From contig ONWR01000019.1 of NCBI GenBank assembly GCA_900321605.1, positions 1 to 33,610 on the forward strand: a stretch of DNA of 33,610 nt, written 5' to 3'. Position 1 is the stretch's first letter. Every line of letters begins with the position of its first letter. The stretch comes from an uncultured Bacteroidales bacterium (GTDB taxonomy: Bacteria > Bacteroidota > Bacteroidia > Bacteroidales > Paludibacteraceae). Made by a program: the position numbers and the translations under genes. The notes under the pieces were generated by a model. That model was not told the origin of the DNA and ran no database searches. It saw nothing but the letters and a program-made list of their open reading frames with translations. Of this stretch, positions 21,892-29,718 are shown one piece after another.

Positions 21892-22843
21892 CTTTGCGTT
21901 TATCTATCAGTTCCGCTAATACGCAGCCTCCGATCCAGCCCATCAGAACAAAGAGGAAGAGGCATTTCTTGCGCTCGTTAACGGGTTTGGGATCCAGTGT
22001 AAAATGGTTCTCCAATACCACCGGCGCCGTAGCAAACTGCATCCGAAGGTCCATCTTGTCCGTATGGGTTTGATGTGAATAGATTTCACCCAAGAAGAGA
22101 TGCACTCTCCAATCACCCATAAATACCATTCCTTCGCGTACCGTTCCGAGCGGTTCGGAACCCGGATGACCATGGAAATAGTAATGGGTCGTCAAACTAT
22201 CCAGTTTCACTAACTGCGAATGGTTGAATCTCACTTGCTCTTTCAGACCTTGCAGATAAACCTCATACGCGCGTTGCAAAGCCTCATTATTATTAAGGAT
22301 TGACAACATCTCTTGCTCCACCTCGGGCAAAAGATGCAAGTCACGCGCCTTGATTCGGAACTGCAGACAGAGACGGTCTTGCATCTGGACGTTCACCGTA
22401 TCTGTCGGAGAAGACTTACTCTTGAAATCAATATAATCCGCTATGCTGTCTCCCAAACAATCGACGACGCGATAGGTATCAAAATAAGATACTTTTTTCT
22501 CTGCCAACAGTGGCAGCACACGGGAGTCGGCAGGCAACAGACGACCTGAACGAAGAGGCGCATATGCCTGCTCGAACTGCTGAATAGAGACACCATTGAG
22601 GAATGCTACTGCGTTAGCCTTGTAGATCGTGTTCTCCTCACGGGTGTAGTACAGAGCCGCAGCCGCAGCCAATACCACAAACGTAATCACAATCCACCAA
22701 TACCGGTACGTGAGACGAAGCATGTAGCCCAACAAACGTCCCAAAGCGGCACATCCACGACCTATCGCGCGACCACATAGCACGCACAGGTCAAAAAAAT
22801 TCATTTCTTTGCCCATTGTGGGCTCGAATCCTTCCTTTTCCAT
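21866..22843 (-). CDS. Membrane protein with two terminal helices, Wzz/chain-length-determinant-like
   Basis: The longest reading is 325 residues. Starts at 22816 and 22804 are also possible and give a more natural N-terminus (MNFFDLCVLCG). A membrane helix follows (YWWIVITFVVLAAAAALYY, about 48-66). Next comes a large extracytoplasmic part beginning YKANAVAFLNGVS, with helical stretches such as EVEQEMLSILNNNEALQRAY. A second helix near the end (LFLFVLMGWIGGCVLAELI) precedes KRKAICAWLKK. The two-helix layout resembles polysaccharide co-polymerases, but I see no clear Wzz motif. It is downstream of ftsZ in the same direction, separated by a 7-base array. Its 3' end overlaps dedA by 26 bases. 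Confidence 0.75.
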   Translation of the reverse strand: MEKEGFEPTMGKEMNFFDLCVLCGRAIGRGCAALGRLLGYMLRLTYRYWWIVITFVVLAAAAALYYTREENTIYKANAVAFLNGVSIQQFEQAYAPLRSGRLLPADSRVLPLLAEKKVSYFDTYRVVDCLGDSIADYIDFKSKSSPTDTVNVQMQDRLCLQFRIKARDLHLLPEVEQEMLSILNNNEALQRAYEVYLQGLKEQVRFNHSQLVKLDSLTTHYYFHGHPGSEPLGTVREGMVFMGDWRVHLFLGEIYSHQTHTDKMDLRMQFATAPVVLENHFTLDPKPVNERKKCLFLFVLMGWIGGCVLAELIDKRKAICAWLKK

Positions 22844-22848
22844 ATAAT

Positions 22849-22890
22849 CTCAAATATCAAATTTCCAATGTCAAATTTCAAATGTCAAAT
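22849..22890. repeat. Six-unit 7-base array between ftsZ and the next gene
   Basis: Plus-strand units: CTCAAAT, ATCAAAT, TTCCAAT, GTCAAAT, TTCAAAT, GTCAAAT. This is the inverse complement of the vocabulary at 6155-6189 before era. It fills nearly the whole 52-base gap. Confidence 0.9.
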
Positions 22891-22895
22891 GATCT

Positions 22896-24140
22896 TTAGC
22901 TCCTCCTAATCCATCCGAACGCTCTGCGGATAGGTTTCTCGGGTTCTTCTTGTTTGGGTTCGTCCTCTACGGTAATCACCACCTCTTCCGCTGATGTGGA
23001 AGCAGCACGTTCACGCGGTTCTTGCGGGACTTGGATTCCCTCCTCGCGCAAGGTGTCACTCAGATCGATGAGCGTTGTTTTCTCATCTTCCATCGGTTTG
23101 GGTTGCTGCGTCGGATAGTTCGCCTCTATCGCTTCGGAGATGGATTTCTTTCCTTCCTCTTCTTCCTCAGAAGGCAGTCCGTCCACCTTATAGCCGGTAG
23201 CGATGACCGTTACGCGAACCTCTTCTCCGAGCGTCTCATCAATAGAAGCACCCCATTGCACCTCGATATTATCGCCCACTTCCTGTACGAAATCGTTGAT
23301 CTGATCAATCTCCTCCATAACGATGGCATGTTCGGTCGAGCAATAGAACTGAAGAAGAATACGCTCTGCCCCATGAACGTCGTTGGTGTTGACCAACGGA
23401 GAGTTCAGCGCATCGTTGATGGCGTTGGTAATACGTTTCTCACCGGAAGCGCGACCGATATTCATGATCGCTACTCCACCCTTACGAAGCGTATTACGCA
23501 CATCCGCAAAGTCGGTGTTGATATATCCCGGCACAGTGATGATCTCTGCTATAGCTCGCGCGGCGTTCGCTACTACGTCATCCGACTTAGAGAACGCATT
23601 GAGGAGGTTAAGCTCCGGATAGATCTGTTTGAGTTTCTCATTATTGATGATCAGCAGCGCATCTACGTGCTTTGCCAAACGAGCCACACCGGTCATCGCT
23701 TTCTCGATCTTCTTCTTGCCCTCGAAAGCAAAAGGAATCGTCACGATACCCACAGTGAGGATACCCATTTCTTGTGCCACTTCGGCTACTACGGCCGAAG
23801 CACCGGTTCCTGTTCCACCGCCCATACCGGCAGCAAGGAACAACATCTGCGTGCCATCATTGAGTGCCTCACGGATATGATCACGGCTCTCCTCGGCATA
23901 CTGACGTGCGGTTTCAGGATCACCACCGGCACCTAAACCCGGTCCTAACTGCAGTTTGCTCGGAACGGAGCTTTTGATAAGCACCTGACGATCCGTGTTG
24001 CACACGAGGAAAGAGACATCCTTCAATCCCTGACGATGCATATAATTGACTGCATTGCAACCACCACCGCCAACTCCGATGACCTTGATAATACTATCTT
24101 CTGTCAGTCCCTCAAGGGGTAATGTAATAAGATCTTCCAT
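22896..24140 (-). CDS. ftsZ: Cell division protein FtsZ
   Basis: The protein has 414 residues from the ATG at 24140 (MEDLITLPLEGL). A TTG at 24164 overlapping the ftsA stop is possible but less likely, as Bacteroidota FtsZ proteins usually begin close before the IIKVIGVGGGG strand. The tubulin signature GGGTGTG is intact, and the T7 loop residues NTDFADV that activate GTP hydrolysis are present. After the globular core comes an acidic linker and a basic end, PIRRAFGWIRRS, which should anchor it to FtsA. FtsZ polymerises into the division ring. It is the last of murC-ftsQ-ftsA-ftsZ. Confidence 0.98.
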   Translation of the reverse strand: MEDLITLPLEGLTEDSIIKVIGVGGGGCNAVNYMHRQGLKDVSFLVCNTDRQVLIKSSVPSKLQLGPGLGAGGDPETARQYAEESRDHIREALNDGTQMLFLAAGMGGGTGTGASAVVAEVAQEMGILTVGIVTIPFAFEGKKKIEKAMTGVARLAKHVDALLIINNEKLKQIYPELNLLNAFSKSDDVVANAARAIAEIITVPGYINTDFADVRNTLRKGGVAIMNIGRASGEKRITNAINDALNSPLVNTNDVHGAERILLQFYCSTEHAIVMEEIDQINDFVQEVGDNIEVQWGASIDETLGEEVRVTVIATGYKVDGLPSEEEEEGKKSISEAIEANYPTQQPKPMEDEKTTLIDLSDTLREEGIQVPQEPRERAASTSAEEVVITVEDEPKQEEPEKPIRRAFGWIRRS

Positions 24141-24160
24141 ATTCTTGTAATTTACTATTT

Positions 24161-25444
24161 TCAATTTTGATCAATAAACATATCGAGTGTCGATTCTTTG
24201 ACCCTCTCGAAGAAACCCGGTCGCTGAACGAGTTGATTTCGGTGGGTATCCCGATAATCCTGACCAAGCAAGATTGTTCCCACCAACGAGGTATATTCCG
24301 GCGAGAGGTACTTGTCCTCTGTATCGCGATGCAGCAGTAAGTTATGCGCTCCGTATTGCACGCGCAAAGAAGTCAGGCTTTGGATATAATCCAATAAACC
24401 CGCCATCATCGACCCGCCGCCAGTGATATACAGCGTGGTGATTCGGCTCTCCACTTTCTGGAGTTCCTCCATCAGTGGGGCGAGGATCTCTTGTAACTTC
24501 AGTTCGATGGTCTCCGCCAACTCAACAGTAGCAATCACCAAATCGCCGCCCATCTCAGGAGTCGCGGGCACGCGTAAGCGCACGTTCTTCTCCACACACG
24601 CGGGCGAAGCGCAACCATACTTGCGTTTGAGCACCTCAGCTGTCGCGAAGCTGATGCCCTGCTGCTCCAACATACGGGTGATATGATAGCCGCCTTTGGG
24701 CACTACTTTGTTCAGCAAGTACTGTCCTCCTTTGTATGCTGTCAGGCTGGTCGTCTGTGCGCCGAAATCCAACACCGCACAACCGTTCATCAGCACATGG
24801 TTTCCATCGCAGGTAGCGAACGCCGAGAGCAAAGTCTCGGGACGTACGAACACATGCTCGATGCTTCGCCCTGCCTGTGAGAACGATTTCTGTAACTGCG
24901 TGTCCATCATCTTACGTCCGTAGAAAGCGATATAATGTGCCTCCACGAGTGCCGCCCTTTGTTCAGGAGAAGGCATCTCGTCCTGCTCTACGCCGTCTAA
25001 CTTAAAGAACGAAGGCACGAGTCCGAGCACCGCCACTTCTGGGTTGCGGGCTTCGATCTTCTCTTTGCATTCGCGTTCCATCTCGTCTAACAGCTCTTGG
25101 CTGATTTCTTTGCGACGCACTTGGTCTCGACGCGAATGAACGGCTACGATCTGCATCGATTGTCCGCCCACGGACACAAACGCCGTCGGCAGTTCCGGAA
25201 CGCCTATTCGGTTGGCTAATAGTTTGAGCACCTCTGCAATCACGTATCCCGCATTGCTCGACTGCGTAATAATCCCCTGCTCTACGCAGAGATTGCCTAA
25301 TTTCTGGGGACGCTCTTCCACTCCCAACACACGAAACAGATCAGGCGCTATGCGTTGTGCCGCCATCGCCCTGACACTGTCGCTTCCCATGTCTATCGCT
25401 ACCAAAGGAAGAGAATCCGCTGTCTGTACTTGTTTTCTTGCCAT
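24161..25444 (-). CDS. ftsA: Cell division protein FtsA
   Basis: The protein has 427 residues, with the actin-like fold's first phosphate loop AIDMGSDSVRAMAAQ. The FtsA-specific 1C subdomain follows (FVSVGGQSMQIVAVHSRRD). Later motifs are VLDFGAQTTSLTAYKGGQ (phosphate 2) and LYITGGGSMMAGLLDYIQ (adenosine site). FtsA tethers FtsZ filaments to the inner membrane. The C-terminus ends in FFERVKESTLDMFIDQN, an amphipathic helix suitable for membrane binding. It lies between ftsQ (27-base gap) and ftsZ, so the three are almost certainly translated from one mRNA. Confidence 0.97.
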   Translation of the reverse strand: MARKQVQTADSLPLVAIDMGSDSVRAMAAQRIAPDLFRVLGVEERPQKLGNLCVEQGIITQSSNAGYVIAEVLKLLANRIGVPELPTAFVSVGGQSMQIVAVHSRRDQVRRKEISQELLDEMERECKEKIEARNPEVAVLGLVPSFFKLDGVEQDEMPSPEQRAALVEAHYIAFYGRKMMDTQLQKSFSQAGRSIEHVFVRPETLLSAFATCDGNHVLMNGCAVLDFGAQTTSLTAYKGGQYLLNKVVPKGGYHITRMLEQQGISFATAEVLKRKYGCASPACVEKNVRLRVPATPEMGGDLVIATVELAETIELKLQEILAPLMEELQKVESRITTLYITGGGSMMAGLLDYIQSLTSLRVQYGAHNLLLHRDTEDKYLSPEYTSLVGTILLGQDYRDTHRNQLVQRPGFFERVKESTLDMFIDQN

Positions 25445-25471
25445 TTGTTGTATAAGGTTTATTGTTTAATG

Positions 25472-26224
25472 TTAATATCGACCTATTACTTGTCCTTTAA
25501 AACGGAGATCGAACTCTCTGTAGTTCTTGCCTTCTATAGCTTCTCCGGCATTCTCCATGAACGTCCGCATTTTCTTCAACTTACGCTCATAGCCGCTCAT
25601 AGCGCCGAGCACTAAACGCTCGTTCTGCATCTTACCATTCGCATCCTTCAGATAGAGATAGAGCATAAACGGTGATTGTACGTACAGATGATGTACACGA
25701 GCGTTCCAATACTTGTTCTCTTGAAGCCACTCCGCAAAATCCGCCAACTGCGTCACCGCCATCTGTGTGCCCACATTGCCGCTCACGATCAGAACGGTAT
25801 CTCTGACAGCCGCCCTCGCTTGCATCACACGCCGGTCGGTATCCACGAGCCATGTGTCCGTATTCGTCTGCACACGTAACATAGGCACGCGTTGGGTGAT
25901 CTGTACACGCACCTCATTGCGCGGCGTGAGGTAACACTCTGCCGTTCGAACCATCGGATGTGCTTTGATCGCACGCTCTATACGATGCAGTGAGACCAAG
26001 TTTAACTTACGCCCCAAAGGATACACGTCCTCCGCATATAGGAGCATATTCAGCTCCGACTCCGTGAGGTACATCCGCTCCGCTTTATCCTCTATCAGAT
26101 AGCGCATAGAGACGCAAGGCGCGTCAGTGGGCGTCATCCGAAAACCACTGATCACAGCCCCCACCAGAAGCAGCGCTGTCAGGCATACTCCGATGCTTTT
26201 CCATATGATTTGTGCTTTGGACAA
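25472..26224 (-). CDS. ftsQ: Cell division protein FtsQ
   Basis: The protein has 250 residues and apparently begins with TTG at 26224. No in-frame ATG occurs before residue 30, inside the mature part. A single N-terminal membrane helix (GVCLTALLLVGAVISGF) is followed by a POTRA-like segment with YPLGRKLNLVSLHRIERAIKAHPMVRTAECYLT, as in FtsQ/DivIB. The bulk is periplasmic and should link FtsB/FtsL to the divisome. Overall identity to well-studied FtsQ is low, so position between murC and ftsA carries much of the call. The TTG lies in the last unit of a 7-base array shared with the murC stop codon. Confidence 0.9.
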   Translation of the reverse strand: MSKAQIIWKSIGVCLTALLLVGAVISGFRMTPTDAPCVSMRYLIEDKAERMYLTESELNMLLYAEDVYPLGRKLNLVSLHRIERAIKAHPMVRTAECYLTPRNEVRVQITQRVPMLRVQTNTDTWLVDTDRRVMQARAAVRDTVLIVSGNVGTQMAVTQLADFAEWLQENKYWNARVHHLYVQSPFMLYLYLKDANGKMQNERLVLGAMSGYERKLKKMRTFMENAGEAIEGKNYREFDLRFKGQVIGRY

Positions 26225-26249
26225 ATTACAAATTACAAATTACAAATTG
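26222..26249. repeat. 7-base array spanning the murC stop and ftsQ start
   Basis: Plus-strand units CAAATTA, CAAATTA, CAAATTA, CAAATTG. On the minus strand these give the last murC residues (CNL), the murC TAA (26235-26233) and the ftsQ TTG (26224-26222). Confidence 0.92.
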
Positions 26250-27660
26250 TTTTCGTTATTTCAGACACAAGACGATCGATGTCTCCTGCTCCGATGGTAA
26301 GTACCACTACCGGTTCATGGGACTCCTCCACACGACGGCGAAGATAATCCACCAAGTCCGCTTTCTGTACTATCCGTTTGTCGGTATTGGTCATTTTGGC
26401 TAAGAGCATCTCGCTGTTCACACCTTCTATCCGCAGTTCACGCGCCGGATAGATAGGCAGCAACACCGCTTCGTCCAGCATACTGAGCACGCGTGCAAAC
26501 TCATCTGCAAAATCGCGTGTACGGGTATAGAGATGCGGTTGGAATACACCGATGAACCGGCGTTTGGGGTACAACTTACGGATCGAATCGATAGCAGTAG
26601 CTATCTCCTCGGGATGGTGAGCGTAGTCATCAACATAAGCTACTTTCGGCGTATTCACATGGATATTGAACCGGCGGCTCACTCCTCTAAACGAGGCAAT
26701 GCCGTTTCTCAATTCGTTTTCCGACAATCCGTTCAACCATGCTACCGACATCGCCGCTACCGCATTCTCAATATTGACATATACCGGCACGCCTAACTTC
26801 ACGTCCGGTATCGTAGTCGTGGTATTAGCAGGGATGTCAATATGGAAATCGAAGAATATCTGCCCTTTCTCCACACGAATATGATCCGCATAGAAATTCA
26901 AATCCTTCGGCTTCGGCTCATTGCTCAAGACCCCATATGTATAGCATTTCACGCCCTTCTGCAACTTCGGCTTCAGAGCGATGCCGTGCTTCATAACCAA
27001 AGCGCCGGTAATCAAAGCCGTGTAGTCTGCAAACGCCTCCCGATAAGCCTCCGGCGTACCGTATATATCCAGATGGTCGGCATCCACTGCCGTCACCACC
27101 GACATATACGGCCTCAACTGAAGGAAAGAACGGTCGTACTCATCCGCCTCTACCACCACATAGCTGCTGTCTTTCTGAAGCAGGATATTCGTGCCGTAGT
27201 TCATGCTAATACCGCCCAAGAAAGCGTTCGTGCCTATTTCCGACTGATAGAGAAGATGAGCCAACATCGTGCTGGTAGTCGTCTTACCATGCGTACCTGC
27301 TACACAGAGCGCTTTCAGACCATATGTCACCAGCCCCAACACCTCTGCCCTCTTGCGGATAGAATAACCCTGTTCGCGCAGATAGGTATAGATAGCACAA
27401 TCCTCGGGAACAGCTGGCGTGCGCACGACCAGTGTGTGCTTCGGATTGAAAGAGATAGACGAGTTCTGCAAGAATGAAGGATCGTCCACATAAGTAATGG
27501 AGATCCCTTCACTCTCCAGTTCTTTCGTCAATCCCGAAGGCGTACGGTCGTAACCAGACACCGCATATCCGCGATGATGAAAATAACGCGCTAAGGCGCT
27601 GATACCGATTCCTCCGATACCTAAAAAAAAGAAATTCTGTATATCCGCTTGACTAATCAT
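26233..27660 (-). CDS. murC: UDP-N-acetylmuramate-L-alanine ligase
   Basis: The protein has 475 residues. It adds L-alanine to UDP-MurNAc, using ATP, as the first peptide step of peptidoglycan synthesis in the cytosol. It shows the N-terminal UDP-binding loop FFLGIGGIGISALARYF, the ATP loop GTHGKTTTS at residues 122-130, the central VEADEYDRSFLQL and the C-terminal-domain entry YVDDYAHHPEEI. It starts the murC-ftsQ-ftsA-ftsZ set from its own promoter (27684-27715). In many relatives murG and ftsW lie directly upstream; here an unrelated gene with its own terminator does. The C-terminal few residues come from a 7-base array. Confidence 0.98.
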   Translation of the reverse strand: MISQADIQNFFFLGIGGIGISALARYFHHRGYAVSGYDRTPSGLTKELESEGISITYVDDPSFLQNSSISFNPKHTLVVRTPAVPEDCAIYTYLREQGYSIRKRAEVLGLVTYGLKALCVAGTHGKTTTSTMLAHLLYQSEIGTNAFLGGISMNYGTNILLQKDSSYVVVEADEYDRSFLQLRPYMSVVTAVDADHLDIYGTPEAYREAFADYTALITGALVMKHGIALKPKLQKGVKCYTYGVLSNEPKPKDLNFYADHIRVEKGQIFFDFHIDIPANTTTTIPDVKLGVPVYVNIENAVAAMSVAWLNGLSENELRNGIASFRGVSRRFNIHVNTPKVAYVDDYAHHPEEIATAIDSIRKLYPKRRFIGVFQPHLYTRTRDFADEFARVLSMLDEAVLLPIYPARELRIEGVNSEMLLAKMTNTDKRIVQKADLVDYLRRRVEESHEPVVVLTIGAGDIDRLVSEITKTICNL

Positions 27661-27683
27661 AGTTTCTTAACACAAATCGGCTG

Positions 27684-27715
27684 CAAAGATACGAAAAAAA
27701 TTGCATATACGCAAA
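27684..27715 (-). promoter_or_regulatory. Promoter of the murC-ftsQAZ operon
   Basis: Minus strand: TTTGCG at 27715-27710, 18-base spacer, TATCTTTG at 27691-27684. The spacer begins TATATGCAA, so the -33 region is a one-mismatch version of the TTTGCATATATGCAAA palindrome. The downstream bases CAGCCGATTT match those after the lepA -7 box. Confidence 0.75.
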
Positions 27716-27732
27716 CTTTTTATTAAAATAAT

Positions 27733-27760
27733 AAAAAAAAGCACCTCATGTTAGGTGCTT
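27733..27760 (-). terminator. Terminator downstream of the L12-like membrane protein gene
   Basis: AAGCACCT (27739-27746) pairs with AGGTGCTT (27753-27760) around CATGTT. On the minus strand eight T residues follow (27740-27733, partly in the stem). It separates this gene from the murC promoter and could work in both directions. Confidence 0.85.
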
Positions 27761-27783
27761 TTGATCAATTTGGGCATTCTCCA

Positions 27784-29238
27784 TTATGCCTTTGAACCAT
27801 AATTACGCTTGAGACCGACGATGATGCTATAGATCATGATGGCGAGAGATACGAAAGCAATGAGCACTACTGCACCCACCAGCAGGAATAACTTCGCCGT
27901 CATCAGAATGGCATTGATAGCTCCATCGTTAGAGAAGCCGACACGCGCACCGGACGAATCAACCGGTCTGCTGTCAATCAAATGGATAGCGCCTCCGAGA
28001 GCGAACATACCGGCAGATAATTTGGCTGTCCAAGCATAGAACTTCTGCAAGAATGCCGACTCCGTACGGGTACGTGTGATGACATATCCCCATGAGTAGT
28101 TCGCGAAGATATAGAGCGGAATAAGCGCTAAGAAGATGATCACCCAAATCATACTCTTGAAGGCTTCTTTTTTACGGAAACTGTAATGACGCTCCGTGTC
28201 TTCCAGTGCAGCTTTCTTGGCGGCTTTCATATCCCAGCCTTGGGCTTCTTTGAGTTCCTCGGTATACTCAGCCAGCTTCTTGGTGTCTTTTTCTATCCAC
28301 TCCTGGTATTTCTTCTTAGCCTCTTTGGTAGAAGCGGTATCCATGGACAGCTTGTAATTCTCTATATGCTTGCCGTAGTTCTCCACTTCCACCTGGTAGC
28401 GCTGAATCTTGTAAGCGCGATACATCTGCGGCGATGCGAGTCTATCGCCACCGTTAGCCATGCGCTGGAGCGCAAGGTCAAGGGACAATGTATCTTTTTC
28501 GGGCCAAGCCTTAACGGTCTCTACGTTTGCTTTTGCACGCTCTTTGTCTTCTTTGTCGCTATATCCCATCCAAACGATCAAACCGATCGTGATGAGCGAA
28601 CCGAGGATGATACCCCATGAGAAATTGAAGTGACGACGAGACGACCATCCTACGATACCACGCATTTCCTTGAGCATCTTATGATACTCAATGTCTTTGA
28701 TACCCTTGGCGGCTTTCTCGGACTCATCCAACAAAGCGTCCATCTGTTGGGTTTCAGCAAGTGTCTCGGGATAGAAATTATCACCGCCTACATTCATTGC
28801 CTCAACCAGTTTGGCATAGGCTTTATCTTTCGAGCCCTTGACAGCATCTACGTCTTCCGGCGTGAAGGCATATTCACCCATCGAGTGCTTAGCGTCAGAG
28901 TCCGGTCCTTTCTTTTTCTTACCGTTCTCGTCCACTTCGGGTTGCTCGTCCTTTGCCAGCGCATCTTCGCCGGAAGTAAGCAACTTAGCACTACCGCCTG
29001 CCTCATTGATAGCTTTCACTACCATCTTGGCATTCAGATAGTTACCACCACGTACAGTCTTCGGGAGGCTTCCTGCTAAATCTTCCGCTTCTGTAAGCGA
29101 AATCTCTAACTGGGTTTTGAGGACTTGTTTGATGCCGTCTGCGTTCTCGCCGGCACTCTCGATGAGGATGAAATATTTCTTTTTCCACAAGAAATACCAT
29201 CCGCATACAAACAAAGCAATGAGAAGAATGATAAACAT
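27784..29238 (-). CDS. Multi-pass membrane protein with an N-terminal ribosomal-L7/L12-C-terminal-like domain
   Basis: The protein has 484 residues. Residues 1-18 are a membrane helix (FIILLIALFVCGWYFLW). Residues about 22-87 resemble the L7/L12 C-terminal domain: FILIESAGENADGIKQVLK, then SLTEAEDLAGSLP where L12 has lgLkEAkdLVesaP, then AKMVVKAINEAGGSAKLL where L12 has AeelkkaLeeaGAkVel. A charged linker (KKKKG at 107-111) and a soluble region to about 200 follow. Next come a helix at about 206-226, a long Lys/Glu-rich probable coiled coil (228-350), and two to three more helices (362-384, 403-421, 441-476). The gene is monocistronic, with a possible -7 box at 29318-29325 and a strong terminator. 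The function is unknown; membrane protein-protein contact by the L12-like part is an inference. Confidence 0.85.
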   Translation of the reverse strand: MFIILLIALFVCGWYFLWKKKYFILIESAGENADGIKQVLKTQLEISLTEAEDLAGSLPKTVRGGNYLNAKMVVKAINEAGGSAKLLTSGEDALAKDEQPEVDENGKKKKGPDSDAKHSMGEYAFTPEDVDAVKGSKDKAYAKLVEAMNVGGDNFYPETLAETQQMDALLDESEKAAKGIKDIEYHKMLKEMRGIVGWSSRRHFNFSWGIILGSLITIGLIVWMGYSDKEDKERAKANVETVKAWPEKDTLSLDLALQRMANGGDRLASPQMYRAYKIQRYQVEVENYGKHIENYKLSMDTASTKEAKKKYQEWIEKDTKKLAEYTEELKEAQGWDMKAAKKAALEDTERHYSFRKKEAFKSMIWVIIFLALIPLYIFANYSWGYVITRTRTESAFLQKFYAWTAKLSAGMFALGGAIHLIDSRPVDSSGARVGFSNDGAINAILMTAKLFLLVGAVVLIAFVSLAIMIYSIIVGLKRNYGSKA

Positions 29239-29399
29239 AGCTGTAATTGTATTTGGTTAATAAAATGTATTGGTAATTATTGTAAGTATTTGTTCCTAAA
29301 TATTCCAAAATTTTGCGCAAAGGTACAAAAAAATAATTAAAATCACCATATATTTTCTAAAAAAAGCATAAAATGACCCCATATTTGCATTTTTTTTCA
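29239..29399. other. AT-rich spacer between the L12-like gene and the tRNA promoter
   Basis: No gene is visible. A possible -7 box TACCTTTG for the L12-like gene lies at 29325-29318 on the minus strand, 80 bases before its ATG, with no good -33 box at the usual distance. The segment 29386-29397 carries TGCATTTTTTTT in front of the tRNA-Lys promoter, matching the region upstream of the rRNA promoter. Confidence 0.6.
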
Positions 29400-29437
29400 A
29401 AAATATTTGGTCATGTCAAAAAAAAGCAGTACCTTTG
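29400..29437 (+). promoter_or_regulatory. tRNA-Lys promoter, near-copy of the rRNA promoter
   Basis: TTTG at 29406-29409, a 20-base gap, TACCTTTG at 29430-29437. Positions 29400-29422 are identical to the rRNA promoter's 607-585 (minus). The spacer's CAAAAAAAAGCAGTA also matches the rpmB promoter. Confidence 0.85.
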
Positions 29438-29444
29438 CACCCGC

Positions 29445-29577
29445 TTTTCAAAAATTAGCGATTCAAGACTCCTATGGGGTCCCCGAAAATTTCTAATTTT
29501 TGGGGAGAGCGAGAAGGCGACGAAAATTCCTATGAGCAACTTCGTTGCGAATCGTATTGAGTCGCGCTTAGCGCGAA
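29445..29577 (+). ncRNA. Structured leader upstream of tRNA-Lys (possible small RNA)
   Basis: About 130 transcribed bases separate the promoter from the tRNA. Three hairpins are visible. CCCCGAAAATT (29481-29491) pairs with AATTTTTGGGG (29495-29505), GCAAC/GTTGC lies at 29536-29548, and TCGCGC/GCGCGA at 29562-29576 ends one base before the tRNA. The leader is richer in GC than its flanks. It may be a simple 5' leader trimmed by RNase P or a stable RNA co-processed with the tRNA; the sequence alone does not decide. Confidence 0.4.
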
Positions 29578-29650
29578 GTCTCCCTAGCTCAGTTGGTAGA
29601 GCAACTGACTCTTAATCAGTGGGTCGAGGGTTCGAGTCCCTCGGGGGACA
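29578..29650 (+). tRNA. tRNA-Lys, anticodon CTT
   Basis: The acceptor stem GTCTCCC (29578-29584) pairs with GGGGGAC (29643-29649) with one T-G wobble, and the discriminator base is A at 29650. The D-arm is GCTCAGTTGGTAGAGC. The anticodon stem ACTGA/TCAGT encloses the loop CTCTTAA with anticodon CTT (lysine, AAG codons). The T-arm is GAGGG TTCGAGT CCCTC. CCA is not encoded. It is a single tRNA with its own promoter and terminator. Confidence 0.97.
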
Positions 29651-29688
29651 CAGAAAAAGGACACTGGATGGTGTCCTTTTTCTGTGTC
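29647..29688 (+). terminator. 18-bp hairpin terminator overlapping the tRNA 3' end
   Basis: GACACAGAAAAAGGACAC (29647-29664) pairs perfectly with 29671-29688 around TGGATG. The right arm holds a five-T run, and the left arm gives a T-run on the minus strand, so it may stop transcription from both sides. Its first four bases belong to the tRNA acceptor end. Confidence 0.8.
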
Positions 29689-29718
29689 TCTTGAGAGGCG
29701 AGAAGAGCCCATTATCGC

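Noticed and set aside
22805-22835. Possible tRNA T-arm remnant (GGATTCGAGCCC) at the start of the Wzz-like gene
   Set aside because: The bases flanking the TTCGA-like loop do not pair, and no acceptor or anticodon stem is found nearby.
29531-29614. Small open frame running through the leader into tRNA-Lys
   Set aside because: Its second half simply translates the tRNA sequence, a common artefact.
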